Positions 9,115 to 17,071 of a stretch of 64,000 bases of DNA are shown here, piece by piece. The stretch's first letter is position 1, and each line of letters starts with the position of its first letter. Both the position numbers and the translations under genes were made by a program. The notes under the pieces are model-generated. The model did no database searches. It had not been told where the DNA came from and saw only the letters and a program-made list of their open reading frames with translations. The stretch is from Streptomyces minutiscleroticus (GTDB lineage: Bacteria > Actinomycetota > Actinomycetes > Streptomycetales > Streptomycetaceae): positions 1 through 64,000 of the forward strand of contig NZ_BMVU01000029.1 of the NCBI RefSeq assembly GCF_014650875.1, read 5' to 3'.

Positions 9115-10380
9115 ATGAATCGCAGCAGAGTCGGGGTTCCCCGCAGGACAGGGCACACGCTCCGGAGGTCCGCACGGCCCGCGCCGAGAGGCGCCCTCCC
9201 CGCCGCGGCCCGCCGCGGAGCCCCGCGCGCCGCACCGCGCCGCACGGGCCGCACGGACGGCCCCCGCGCCGCGCTCGCCGGAGCCCTCGGCCGCGCGGGC
9301 CCGCGGGCCGTACGCCGTACGCCGGGCACGGGGATGCCCGCCGTCTGGGGCGCCGTCGCCGTCACCTACGAGCTGGCCTGCCCGCTCGCCCGGCAGGACG
9401 GCCTCGGCGCCCGCCTCGTCACCAGCGCCGTCCTCCTCGTGGTCGGCACGGGCCTGGTCCTGCACGTGAGGCGGGGGCTGCTGCGCGAGCTGCGGCAGGT
9501 CCGCCGGGTGGCGGGCGCCGCGCAGGACGTGCTCCTGCGGCCGCTGCCCCCGCGCCTCGACGGCCTGCGCGTCGCCGCGGCCCGGCTCGCCGCCGACCGC
9601 GGCGCCACCGTCGGCGGCGACCTGTACGAGGCGCTCGGCACCGAGCACGGCGTACGGGTCGTCATGGGCGACGTCCGCGGCCACGGCATCGCCGCCCTCG
9701 GCACCGTCGCCGCCGTGCTCGGCAGCTTCCGCGAGGCGGTGCACGACGAGGCCGCGCTCGACGGCGTCCTGCGCAGACTGGAGCGGGCGCACGCCCGGCA
9801 CCTGCGGGAACGGGCCCGGGCCGAACACCCCGCGCACGGCGTGGAGCCCGAGCACCCGGTCGCCGAGGAGTTCGTCACCCTGCTGCTCCTTGAGATCGGC
9901 CACGACGGGCGGATGCGCGCGCTCAACTGCGGTCACCCGTGGCCGTACGTGCTGCGCGAGGACGCCACCGCGCCGGACGGCGGGCGGGGCCGGGTGGCGC
10001 CGCTCGCCGGCGACGGCCCGCTGCCGCCCCTCGGGCTCTTCCCGCTCCCGGCCGAGCTGCCCGTCCTCGGCTGCGGGCGGCTGCTGCCGGGCGAGACCCT
10101 CGTCCTGCACACCGACGGGGTCGAGGACGCCCGCGACGCCCGCGGCCGGTTCTTCCCGCTGCCCGCCGTGCTCGCCGAGGCCCTGGGCGCCGGGTGCGGG
10201 GGCCGGACCGGACCCGTCCTGCCGCACGCCGTCCTGAGCACCGTCCTCGCCCGCCTCCTGCGGCACGCCGGCGGCCCGCCCGGCGACGACGCGGCCGTCC
10301 TCGTCCTGCGCAACGACCGCAGACAGGCCCCCCGCCGGCAGGGCGCACCGGTCGGGCGCCGGGCGCATCGCGTCACGTGA
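9115..10380 (+). CDS. membrane-anchored SpoIIE/PP2C-type protein phosphatase
   Basis: 421 residues. A basic Arg/Ala-rich N-terminus (about 75 residues) is followed by two hydrophobic segments (VWGAVAVTYELACPL and LVTSAVLLVVGTGLVLHV), then a SpoIIE-like phosphatase domain. Metal-binding motifs are visible as GGDLYEAL, VMGDVRGHGIAAL, LHTDGVEDARD and GDDAAVLVL. Such phosphatases dephosphorylate anti-anti-sigma factors, but no sigma-regulator partner is nearby. The ATG at 9115 is taken because GGGGGG lies just before it and homology starts near the membrane segments; the frame is open upstream. Confidence 0.85.
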   Translation: MNRSRVGVPRRTGHTLRRSARPAPRGALPAAARRGAPRAAPRRTGRTDGPRAALAGALGRAGPRAVRRTPGTGMPAVWGAVAVTYELACPLARQDGLGARLVTSAVLLVVGTGLVLHVRRGLLRELRQVRRVAGAAQDVLLRPLPPRLDGLRVAAARLAADRGATVGGDLYEALGTEHGVRVVMGDVRGHGIAALGTVAAVLGSFREAVHDEAALDGVLRRLERAHARHLRERARAEHPAHGVEPEHPVAEEFVTLLLLEIGHDGRMRALNCGHPWPYVLREDATAPDGGRGRVAPLAGDGPLPPLGLFPLPAELPVLGCGRLLPGETLVLHTDGVEDARDARGRFFPLPAVLAEALGAGCGGRTGPVLPHAVLSTVLARLLRHAGGPPGDDAAVLVLRNDRRQAPRRQGAPVGRRAHRVT

Positions 10381-10637
10381 ACCCCGAGGCCGCGGAGCTC
10401 GCACGTGCCCTTCGGCGACGCGCCCGGCTCTCCTCCCGCGCGAAGGCCGGCCCGGCGCGCGCCGCCCGCCCCGCCGCGGATGTGTCGGGCAGGCGGCGGA
10501 ACGGACGGCGCGGAGGAGGGCCGCCGCACTGTACGAGGGGGAGCCGGCGGCCCGGCCGGCCTCTTGCGAGGCAGTTCAGTCAACCGGCGGGGCCCCTCCC
10601 GCACCAGTGCGCGCACTGGACGGATCCGGGCGTTCCG
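10381..10637 (+). other. gap with no recognisable gene
   Basis: 257 nt of C/G-rich sequence between the phosphatase and the operator-like dyad of the next gene. I find no convincing coding region, hairpin or repeat. Any promoter of the downstream regulator must lie at its right end. Confidence 0.4.
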
Positions 10638-10671
10638 TTCACACCCCGTGTGAACCGGGACGCACTAGTCT
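10638..10671 (+). promoter_or_regulatory. dyad operator candidate and -10 element before the TPR regulator
   Basis: TTCACAC (10638-10644), a 3-nt spacer and GTGTGAA (10648-10654) form a perfect inverted repeat. TAGTCT (10666-10671) fits a -10 hexamer, so the dyad covers the place of the -35 element. That is a typical repressor-site geometry; the binding protein is unknown and could be the downstream gene product itself. Confidence 0.45.
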
Positions 10672-10701
10672 GGCCGTACCGAGCCATCGGAGGGGCCTTC
10701 C

Positions 10702-12042
10702 ATGCAGCCCAACACTCTGCTCGACGCGATCCTGGACGAGGCCGGCATCTCGCACGCCGGTCTCGCCGCGCACGTCAACCAGGCGGGGCGGACACGCGGT
10801 CTCGCGCTGCGGTACGAACACACCGCGGTGGCCCGGTGGCTCAAGGGACAGCGCCCGCGCGGACAGGTGCCCGACCTGATCTGCGAGGTGCTCGCGGCCC
10901 GGCTGCACCGGCCGGTGACGCTCGACGACATCGGGCTCGGCGTGCCGGGGCGGCCGTCGCCCGCGCACGCCGGGTCGCTCTCCGGCTTCGTCGAGCGGGC
11001 CACCGCGCTGTGGCGCTCCGACGAGCAGCAGCGCGCGTACCTCCTCGGCGCACCGGCGGTCACCGGCACCCCCGCCGTGATGCCCGTGTGGGAGTGGGAG
11101 AACCCGCCCGAGGACGTGGACGTCTCGCGCGGCGGGCGGCAGCGGGTGAGCATGGCCGACATCGAGATGCTGCGGGCGGCCCGCGCGCACTACGAGCAGA
11201 TGTACCGCAAGGCCGGCGGCGTCGCGGTCCGCACCCGCGTCGTCGGCTTCCTCAACGCCGAGGCGGCGCCCCTGCTGCGGGGCGGCTACACCGACGAGAC
11301 CGGCCGCCAGCTGCACCGTGCCACGGGCGGGCTGGTGGCGATCGCCGGCATCTGCGCCTACGACTCCGACGCGCACGGCCTGGCCCAGCGCTACTTCCAC
11401 CAGGCGCTGCGGCTGGCCAAGGCCAGCGGCGACCGGGCCCTGGGCGCGTACGTCATCGCGCTGCTGGTCAACCAGGCGCTGTTCATGCGGGAGTACCGCC
11501 AGGCCGTCGCCTTCGCGGAGGCGGCGCTGCGCACCGCCGGGCGGCACATCACGCCGGCGCTCGCCTCCGACCTGTACGCGATGCAGGCCAAGGCGTACGC
11601 GCACCTCGGCGACGGCAGCAGCGCGCTGGACTGCATCCGGCGGGCCGAGTCGGCCGCCGAGCGGATCCTGCGCGGGCACGAGCCGGACGAGACGGGCTAC
11701 GTCCAGCCCGGCCTGGTGAACGTGCAGGTGGCCGAGGCGCTGCTGAGCCTCGGGGACCTGGCGGCGGCGCGCGAGCACGCCGAGGCCGCCGTGGACACCC
11801 CCGCCCACGACCGGGGCCGGGTGCACCGGCTCGCCGTGCTCAGCCAGATCGAGCTGCGCCAGGGCAACGCGGACCGGGCCGCGGTCGCCGCGGCGGAGAT
11901 GGCGGAACGCGCGCGCGGCATGGAGTCGCAGCGGCTGCGCGACAGATTGCGCGCGGCGCGGGAGCACCTGGCGCGCAACGGCGGCGCGGGCACGGCCGAG
12001 GCGGCCGAACTCATCGACGGCGCGCTGCGGGTCCCTCTGTAG
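10702..12042 (+). CDS. NsdA-like TPR transcriptional regulator
   Basis: 446 residues. The N-terminus (MQPNTLLDAILDEAGISHAG, then HTAVARWLKGQRPRG) is a helix-turn-helix-like module conserved in Streptomyces regulators of the NsdA type. The rest is alpha-helical with tetratricopeptide-like repeats (DAHGLAQRYFHQALRLAKAS, and similar units to residue 420). NsdA and NsdB are negative regulators of development and antibiotic production in S. coelicolor; membership of this wider family is what I see, not a specific orthologue. GGAGGGG precedes the ATG. An 11-bp hairpin follows the gene. Confidence 0.75.
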   Translation: MQPNTLLDAILDEAGISHAGLAAHVNQAGRTRGLALRYEHTAVARWLKGQRPRGQVPDLICEVLAARLHRPVTLDDIGLGVPGRPSPAHAGSLSGFVERATALWRSDEQQRAYLLGAPAVTGTPAVMPVWEWENPPEDVDVSRGGRQRVSMADIEMLRAARAHYEQMYRKAGGVAVRTRVVGFLNAEAAPLLRGGYTDETGRQLHRATGGLVAIAGICAYDSDAHGLAQRYFHQALRLAKASGDRALGAYVIALLVNQALFMREYRQAVAFAEAALRTAGRHITPALASDLYAMQAKAYAHLGDGSSALDCIRRAESAAERILRGHEPDETGYVQPGLVNVQVAEALLSLGDLAAAREHAEAAVDTPAHDRGRVHRLAVLSQIELRQGNADRAAVAAAEMAERARGMESQRLRDRLRAAREHLARNGGAGTAEAAELIDGALRVPL

Positions 12043-12073
12043 GGCCCGCGCGCACCGCCGCGGACCGGGCCCC

Positions 12074-12100
12074 GTGAGGGGCGGCCGGACCGCCCCTCAC
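12074..12100 (+). terminator. hairpin after the TPR regulator
   Basis: GTGAGGGGCGG (12074-12084) pairs perfectly with CCGCCCCTCAC (12090-12100) around CCGGA, 31 nt after the stop codon. Confidence 0.75.
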
Positions 12101-12263
12101 CGCTGCGGCAGGACCGTCGGACACCGCCGCCGGCCGGCACCGCACGGCCGCGACGGCGGACTCCGCGCCCACCGCCGTGCTGCGAGCGGCCCCTCGTGCG
12201 CCTGCTGTGAGCACGCCCTCCTGCTGCGATATTGCCATCTACTTAGCGGAAGGTGGCAGAACC

Positions 12264-12809
12264 GTGCAGTGGACGAAACAGAACGAACAAGTTGTGTACG
12301 CCAATCGCTGGTTCAGCGTCAATCTCGCCGATGTCGAGCTGCCGGACGGCCGGCACCTCGACCACTTCCTGATACGGCTGCGGCCCGTCGCCGTCGCCAC
12401 GGTGGTCAACGAGGCCAACGAGGTGCTGCTGCTGTGGCGGCACCGCTTCATCACCGACAGCTGGGGCTGGGAGCTCGCCGCGGGCGTGGTCGAGGACGGC
12501 GAGGACGTCGCGGCCGCGGCCGCCCGCGAACTGGAGGAGGAGACCGGCTGGCGGCCGGGGCCCCTGCACCACCTGATGAGCGTCGAACCGTCCAACGGAC
12601 TCACCGACGCCCGGCACCACATCTACTGGGCCGACGAAGGTGAGTACGTCGGGCACCCCGTGGACGACTTCGAGTCGGACCGCCGGGAGTGGGTCCCCCT
12701 CAAGCTCGTCCCCGACATGGTCGCCCGGGGCGAGGTCCCGGCCGCCAACATGGCGGCCGCCCTGCTCCTCCTGCACCATCTCAGGCTCGGGCAGGACACG
12801 TTGACCTGA
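12264..12809 (+). CDS. Nudix hydrolase (ADP-ribose pyrophosphatase-like)
   Basis: 181 residues. The complete Nudix box GX5EX7REUXEEXGU is present (begins GVVEDGEDV, ends RELEEETGW), so the Mg-dependent diphosphate hydrolase site is intact. The surrounding fold, with SWGWELAAG just before the box, resembles ADP-ribose/nucleoside-diphosphate-sugar pyrophosphatases; the real substrate is unknown. The GTG at 12264 is chosen because GGAAGG lies 10 nt before it; the open frame runs further upstream through a TTA codon, but with no homology. Convergent with the next gene, 33 nt apart. Confidence 0.88.
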   Translation: MQWTKQNEQVVYANRWFSVNLADVELPDGRHLDHFLIRLRPVAVATVVNEANEVLLLWRHRFITDSWGWELAAGVVEDGEDVAAAAARELEEETGWRPGPLHHLMSVEPSNGLTDARHHIYWADEGEYVGHPVDDFESDRREWVPLKLVPDMVARGEVPAANMAAALLLLHHLRLGQDTLT

Positions 12810-12842
12810 CGTGCCGCTCTCCCGCGCCCGGTGGGTGCCCGC

Positions 12843-13100
12843 TCAGCGGCCGAAGGCCTGCCAGACCGCCAGGGCCAGTGCCCCTACGGCGGTGAGCGCG
12901 GCCAGGGTGGGCAGGGGCCACCGGGTGTGTTCCAGCGCGACGATCCGGGCGCTCAGCTCCTCCAGATCCTTCATGGTCTGCTCGTCGCGCTGGGTGAGCA
13001 GGGCCAGGCCTCCCTCGATACGGGCGACACCCACTTCGAGGCTCCGGCGCAACTCGGCGAGTTCTCCGTGGACGATGGGCGGCTCGGGCTCGGCGGACAC
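12843..13100 (-). CDS. small tail-anchored coiled-coil protein
   Basis: 85 residues. The middle is a charged helix with heptad character (LAELRRSLEVGVARIEGGLA, LLTQRDEQTMKDLEELSARI). It is followed by one C-terminal membrane segment (LPTLAALTAVGALALAVWQ). That is a tail-anchored layout with the coiled coil in the cytoplasm. No family recognised. The GTG at 13100 has AAAGGAG upstream; the frame is open further upstream but without coding character. Confidence 0.7.
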   Translation of the reverse strand: MSAEPEPPIVHGELAELRRSLEVGVARIEGGLALLTQRDEQTMKDLEELSARIVALEHTRWPLPTLAALTAVGALALAVWQAFGR

Positions 13101-13177
13101 GAATCCGCTCCTTTCCGTGGTCGTGACAACGGTTGCGTGACACGGAAAGTCAACTCGCCTGGTGGACGCGTGGGGAG

Positions 13178-13215
13178 CGTGTGCGCGCGGCATATGCGAG
13201 TTGAGCGCGCACACG
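13178..13215. repeat. 11-bp inverted repeat
   Basis: CGTGTGCGCGC (13178-13188) and GCGCGCACACG (13205-13215) are perfect complements separated by 16 nt, which themselves contain GCATATGC (13190-13197). It could be a regulator site for the small minus-strand gene (start 13100) or a hairpin in the 3' region of the dehydrogenase. Confidence 0.45.
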
Positions 13216-13230
13216 GTGTGTGAATGGCGT

Positions 13231-13261
13231 GGGCCCGGCACTCCGAGGGAGTGCCGGGCCC
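13231..13261 (-). terminator. terminator of the 3-hydroxybutyryl-CoA dehydrogenase gene
   Basis: GGGCCCGGCACTCC (13231-13244) pairs perfectly with GGAGTGCCGGGCCC (13248-13261) around a 3-nt loop. It lies 110 nt past the stop of the minus-strand dehydrogenase. Confidence 0.75.
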
Positions 13262-13371
13262 GTGTCGTCCTCACGCTCCGTAGCGGCCGCGGGAAGCGGA
13301 ACGTGACCGGAGGGAGGCGTGCGCGCACCGGGAGCGGGGCGTGCGTTCGGCGGGACCGGGACGCACGGGGC

Positions 13372-14247
13372 TCAGGCGTACGTGTAGAAGCCCGAGCCCG
13401 TCTTCCGGCCGAGCCGGCCCGCGTCGACCATGCGCTGCAGCAGCGGGGGAGCGGCGTACAGCGGCTCCTTGTACTCCTCGTACATCGAGTGGGCGACCGA
13501 GGCGACGGTGTCGAGGCCGATCAGGTCGGACAGCTTCAGCGGGCCCATCGGGTGCGCGCAGCCCAGCTCCATGCCGTTGTCGATGTCCTCGCGGCTGGCG
13601 ATGCCGGACTCGAACATCCGGATCGCCGAGAGGAGGTAGGGGATGAGCAGGGCGTTGACGACGAAGCCGGAGCGGTCCTGGGCACGGATCGCGTGCTTGC
13701 CCAGCACCTTCTCGACCAGCAGCTGGGCCCGGCTGATCGTGCCCTCCGAGGTGGTCAGGGCCGGGATCAGCTCGACCAGCCGCTGCACGGGGGCCGGGTT
13801 GAAGAAGTGGACGCCGATGACATGGTCGGGGCGCGAGGTGGCGACCGCGAGCTTCACGAGCGGGATCGAGGAGGTGTTGGAGGCCAGGATCGCGTCCGGA
13901 CGGGTCACCACCTGATCGAGCACCTGGAAGATCTCGGTCTTGACCTGCTCGTTCTCGACGACGGCCTCGATGACCAGATCGCGGTCGGCGAACTCGCCCA
14001 GGTCCGTGGTGAAGCTCAGCCGCGCCTGCGTCGCGTCCAGCTCCTCCGCGGAGATCTTGCCGCGCTCCGCGGCCTTGGAGAGCGAGGTGAACAGCCGGGC
14101 GCGGCCGATCTCCAGGGCCTCGCCGGTGGTCTCGGCGACCTTCACCTCCAGGCCGGCGCGGGCGCACACCTCGGCGATGCCCGCCCCCATCTGGCCGCAG
14201 CCCACCACTCCGACGCGTGCGATGTCTCCGGGGATGTGCGTCGTCAC
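13372..14247 (-). CDS. 3-hydroxybutyryl-CoA dehydrogenase
   Basis: 291 residues, the usual single-module length. The Rossmann signature GVVGCGQMGAGIAEVCARAG binds NAD(P). The region DLVIEAVVENEQVKTEIF, the catalytic-loop stretch RPDHVIGVHFFNPAPVQRLV (His of the catalytic dyad) and the C-terminal dimer domain (GCAHPMGPLKLSDLIGLDT) are all intact. The enzyme oxidises (S)-3-hydroxyacyl-CoA in butyrate/beta-oxidation or supplies crotonyl/butyryl units. The GTG at 14247 follows AAAGGGACGA; the frame is open 60 codons upstream without homology. Monocistronic, divergent from the GHL10 gene. Confidence 0.92.
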   Translation of the reverse strand: MTTHIPGDIARVGVVGCGQMGAGIAEVCARAGLEVKVAETTGEALEIGRARLFTSLSKAAERGKISAEELDATQARLSFTTDLGEFADRDLVIEAVVENEQVKTEIFQVLDQVVTRPDAILASNTSSIPLVKLAVATSRPDHVIGVHFFNPAPVQRLVELIPALTTSEGTISRAQLLVEKVLGKHAIRAQDRSGFVVNALLIPYLLSAIRMFESGIASREDIDNGMELGCAHPMGPLKLSDLIGLDTVASVAHSMYEEYKEPLYAAPPLLQRMVDAGRLGRKTGSGFYTYA

Positions 14248-14411
14248 TTCGTCCCTTTCGCTGGTCCACGAACGTGGCAGGTCCCGTCGTCGGTGCCTGC
14301 TCCGTTCGAGCACGTTACCCGCCGTCCTCCGTGGAGCGGCCCGCCGGGTCGGGCATGCTGGCCGGTACGACGGTCCGTGACGGGGCGGATCCGGTGAGTC
14401 GGGGGTGGACC

Positions 14412-15644
14412 ATGGGGCGGCTCTCACGTCGGGCGTTCGCGCTGGCCGCGGTCTCGGGACTCGTCATGGCGCGGGACGCCGCCGCGGTGCCGTCCCCGGG
14501 CGGGCGGGCGCCCGCCGCGCCGCAGCTGCGCGGGATGTGGCTGGCGACCGTCGCCAACCGCGACTGGCCCTCGAAGCCGGGGCTGCCCGCGGCCGAGCAG
14601 CGCGCCGAACTCCTCGCCCACCTGGACACGGCCGTGCGCCGCCGGCTCAACGCGGTGATCCTCCAGGTGCGGCCCACCGCGGACGCCCTGTGGCCCTCGC
14701 CGTACGAGCCGTGGGCGCAGTGCCTGACCGGGGTCCAGGGGCAGGACCCCGGCTGGGACCCGCTGGGCACGGCGGTCAGCGAGGCCCACGCGCGCGGTCT
14801 CGAACTGCACGCCTGGTTCAACCCGTACCGGGTCGCCGCCCACGCCGACCCCGGGCGGCTCGTCCCGGAGCACCCCGTGCGCCTGCACCCCGACTGGGCG
14901 GTGGCCTACGGCGGGAAGCTCTACTACAACCCCGGGCTGCCCGAGGTCAGGGCCTTCGTCCAGGACGCGATGCTGGACGCGGTGACCCGGTACGAGGTGG
15001 ACGCCGTGCACTGGGACGACTACTTCTACCCGTACCCGGTGGCGGGCCAGGAGTTCGGCGACGACGCGGCCTTCGCGGAGCACGGGGGCGGCTTCGAGGA
15101 CCGGGCGGCCTGGCGGCGCAACAACATCGACCTGCTGGTGCGCGAGACGGCGGACCGCGTCAGGGCGGCCCGGGCCGGCGTGCGGTTCGGCATCAGCCCC
15201 TTCGGGGTGTGGCGCAACGCCGCGACCGATCCGCTCGGCTCGGACACCCGGGCGGGCGTCCAGACGTACGACGACCTGTACGCGGACACCCGGACGTGGG
15301 TGCGCGAGCACTGGATCGACTACATCTGCCCGCAGCTGTACTGGAACATCGGCTTCGAGGCGGCCGACTACGCGAAGCTGCTGCCCTGGTGGGCGGAGAC
15401 GGCCCGGGGCAGCGGCACGCGGCTGTACGTGGGGGAGGCGCTCTACAAGGCAGGAGACCCGGCGCAGCCGGAAGCCTGGCAGGACCCGGCCGAACTCTCC
15501 CGCCACCTCGCGCTGGCGCAGCAGTACCCGCAGGTGGAAGGGCACGCCTTCTTCTCGGCGAAGGAGGTGGCCGAGGACCGGATCGGCGCGATGGCGCGTG
15601 TGGTCGCCGACCACTACGGGCAGGCGGCGCGACGGCCGCGCTGA
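14412..15644 (+). CDS. Tat-exported glycosyl-hydrolase-like (GHL10/DUF187) protein
   Basis: 410 residues. The N-terminus MGRLSRRAFALAAVSGLVMA is a twin-arginine-type signal (SRRAF) with an AxA-like cleavage region. The mature part is a GHL10 TIM-barrel: LRGMWLATVANRDWPSKPGL, RRLNAVILQVRPTADALWPS, LELHAWFNPYRVA, VDAVHWDDYFYPYP and RFGISPFGVWRN are typical strands. Family members act on cell-surface or peptidoglycan-linked sugars; the substrate here is unknown. GGGGG precedes the ATG. Convergent with the DUF1918 gene. Confidence 0.88.
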   Translation: MGRLSRRAFALAAVSGLVMARDAAAVPSPGGRAPAAPQLRGMWLATVANRDWPSKPGLPAAEQRAELLAHLDTAVRRRLNAVILQVRPTADALWPSPYEPWAQCLTGVQGQDPGWDPLGTAVSEAHARGLELHAWFNPYRVAAHADPGRLVPEHPVRLHPDWAVAYGGKLYYNPGLPEVRAFVQDAMLDAVTRYEVDAVHWDDYFYPYPVAGQEFGDDAAFAEHGGGFEDRAAWRRNNIDLLVRETADRVRAARAGVRFGISPFGVWRNAATDPLGSDTRAGVQTYDDLYADTRTWVREHWIDYICPQLYWNIGFEAADYAKLLPWWAETARGSGTRLYVGEALYKAGDPAQPEAWQDPAELSRHLALAQQYPQVEGHAFFSAKEVAEDRIGAMARVVADHYGQAARRPR

Positions 15645-15744
15645 GGCGGCGGCCGCCGCGCCGGGGCCGCGTGCTCCGCGTCCGCCGCCCCTTCACCGGC
15701 CGGCCGCCGCGCCGTGCCGTCACCGGCCGCCGTGCCGGGCCGGG

Positions 15745-15939
15745 TCAGCGGGCGGTGTGCCGGTGGCGGATCTCCGCGTCCGGGCCGGGCGACATGACGG
15801 CCTCGTGCCCGTCCTCGAAGCGGACGCGGAACGGAGGGGCACCGTCGGCGCCCAGCACTTCGACGACTTCCGCGACCCGGTCGTGCTGTCCGACGGTCCG
15901 GCCGTGCACCACCAGCTGGTCGCCCACCCTTGCGCGCAT
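15745..15939 (-). CDS. DUF1918 family small protein
   Basis: 64 residues with the DUF1918 SH3-like pattern: MRARVGDQLVVHGRTVG, then RVAEVVEVLGADG and FRVRFEDGHEAVMSPGPDA. Family members are small actinobacterial beta-barrel proteins of unknown function, often paired with stress genes. A longer open frame upstream of the ATG at 15939 lacks homology. GAGGAGGC lies 5 nt before the start. Confidence 0.9.
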   Translation of the reverse strand: MRARVGDQLVVHGRTVGQHDRVAEVVEVLGADGAPPFRVRFEDGHEAVMSPGPDAEIRHRHTAR

Positions 15940-16031
15940 CGGGATGCCTCCTCGTCTCGTGCGAAGGGAGCGTTCCGTGGCCGCAAGTCTACGGCGGGCT
16001 GCGCCCGTCGGACCCGGTGCGTACCGGCCCG

Positions 16032-17060
16032 TCAGCCGCGCGCCCGCTGGGTGACGGCGATGCAGACGAGCACGGCCGCGGCGGTCAGCGGCGCGGCCGG
16101 GGTGAGGTGCTCGCCCAGCAGCAGCACCGACCACACCAGGGTCAGCAGGGGCTGGGCCAGCTGCAGCTGGCTGGCCTTCGGGATGCCGATGGCGGCCATG
16201 CCCCGGTACCAGACGACGAGCCCCAGGAACTGCGAGCCCACCGCGACCCACAGCAGGCCGGTCACGCTGTGCGCGCTCAGCGCGACCGGCTCGTACGACA
16301 GGGCCACGAGCGCGCCCGGCAGGGTGAGCGGCAGGCAGAGCACCAGCGCCCAGCCGATGACCTGCCAGCCGGGCATGACCCGGGCCAGCCGGCCGCCCTC
16401 GGTGTAACCGGCGGCGCAGACCAGCAGCGCGGCGAAGAGGTAGCCGTCCGCGCCGGACAGGGCGCCGCCGCTCTGCTGCACGGTGAAAGCGATCACCGCG
16501 GCCGCGCCGGCCAGGGCCGCGGCCCAGAAGGTCCGCGACGGGCGGGCGCCGACGCGGAGCGCGGAGAACAGGGCGGTGGTCAGCGGCAGGAGGCCCACGA
16601 CGACGGCGGCGTGCGCGGTGGTCGAGGTCTCCAGGGCGAGCGTCGTGAACAGGGGGAAGCCGAGCACGACGCCCGCGGCGACGACCACGAGGCCCGCCCG
16701 GTGCCGCCGCTCCGGCAGTGGTACGCGCAGCATCAGCAGGCAGCCGCCCGCGACGACGGCCGCGAGCACGCTGCGCACGGCCACCAGCGACCAGGGGCCG
16801 AAGCCCTCCAGGCCCCAGGCGGTGGCGGGGAAGGTGAGCGAGAACGCGACGACGCCGAGGGCGGCCTGGAGGAGACCGCCCCGGTGGAGCGCGCGGTCCC
16901 TCCCGGGGGAAGCGGGGGCGGTACCGGATACGGCGGGTGCGGTGGAGCCGGAGCCGGAGCCGGAGCCGGAGACCTGTCCCTGTCCCGTCGGTCCGGCTTC
17001 GGACGCCGGACTCGGCACTGCTATCGAGGTCTCGGCGGTAGCGCTATCCTGTGCTGTCAT
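16032..17060 (-). CDS. EamA/DMT-family transporter
   Basis: 342 residues. An N-terminal 60-residue Ser/Gly/Pro-rich tail precedes ten predicted hydrophobic helices in two EamA repeats (first GVVAFSLTFPATAWGLEGFG, second DGYLFAALLVCAAGYTEG onward). Such drug/metabolite transporters are often efflux pumps for amino acids or metabolites; the substrate is unknown. It is divergent from the MocR regulator, and the two ATG codons share bases within CATG at 17058-17061, so MocR probably controls it. There is no Shine-Dalgarno sequence; TACGCT (plus-strand 17066-17071) lies 5 nt before the start on its strand. Confidence 0.88.
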   Translation of the reverse strand: MTAQDSATAETSIAVPSPASEAGPTGQGQVSGSGSGSGSTAPAVSGTAPASPGRDRALHRGGLLQAALGVVAFSLTFPATAWGLEGFGPWSLVAVRSVLAAVVAGGCLLMLRVPLPERRHRAGLVVVAAGVVLGFPLFTTLALETSTTAHAAVVVGLLPLTTALFSALRVGARPSRTFWAAALAGAAAVIAFTVQQSGGALSGADGYLFAALLVCAAGYTEGGRLARVMPGWQVIGWALVLCLPLTLPGALVALSYEPVALSAHSVTGLLWVAVGSQFLGLVVWYRGMAAIGIPKASQLQLAQPLLTLVWSVLLLGEHLTPAAPLTAAAVLVCIAVTQRARG

Positions 17061-17071
17061 GCAAGAGCGTA
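17020..17071. promoter_or_regulatory. divergent MocR/DMT promoter-operator region
   Basis: TATCCT (17045-17050) is 8 nt before the mocR ATG, and TACGCT on the minus strand (17071-17066) is 5 nt before the transporter ATG. GCTATC occurs twice in direct orientation 23 bp apart (17020-17025 and 17043-17048). GGTAGC (17037-17042) with GCTATC also makes a near-palindrome over the -10. MocR regulators are known to bind direct repeats. The roles assigned here are inferred. Confidence 0.5.
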
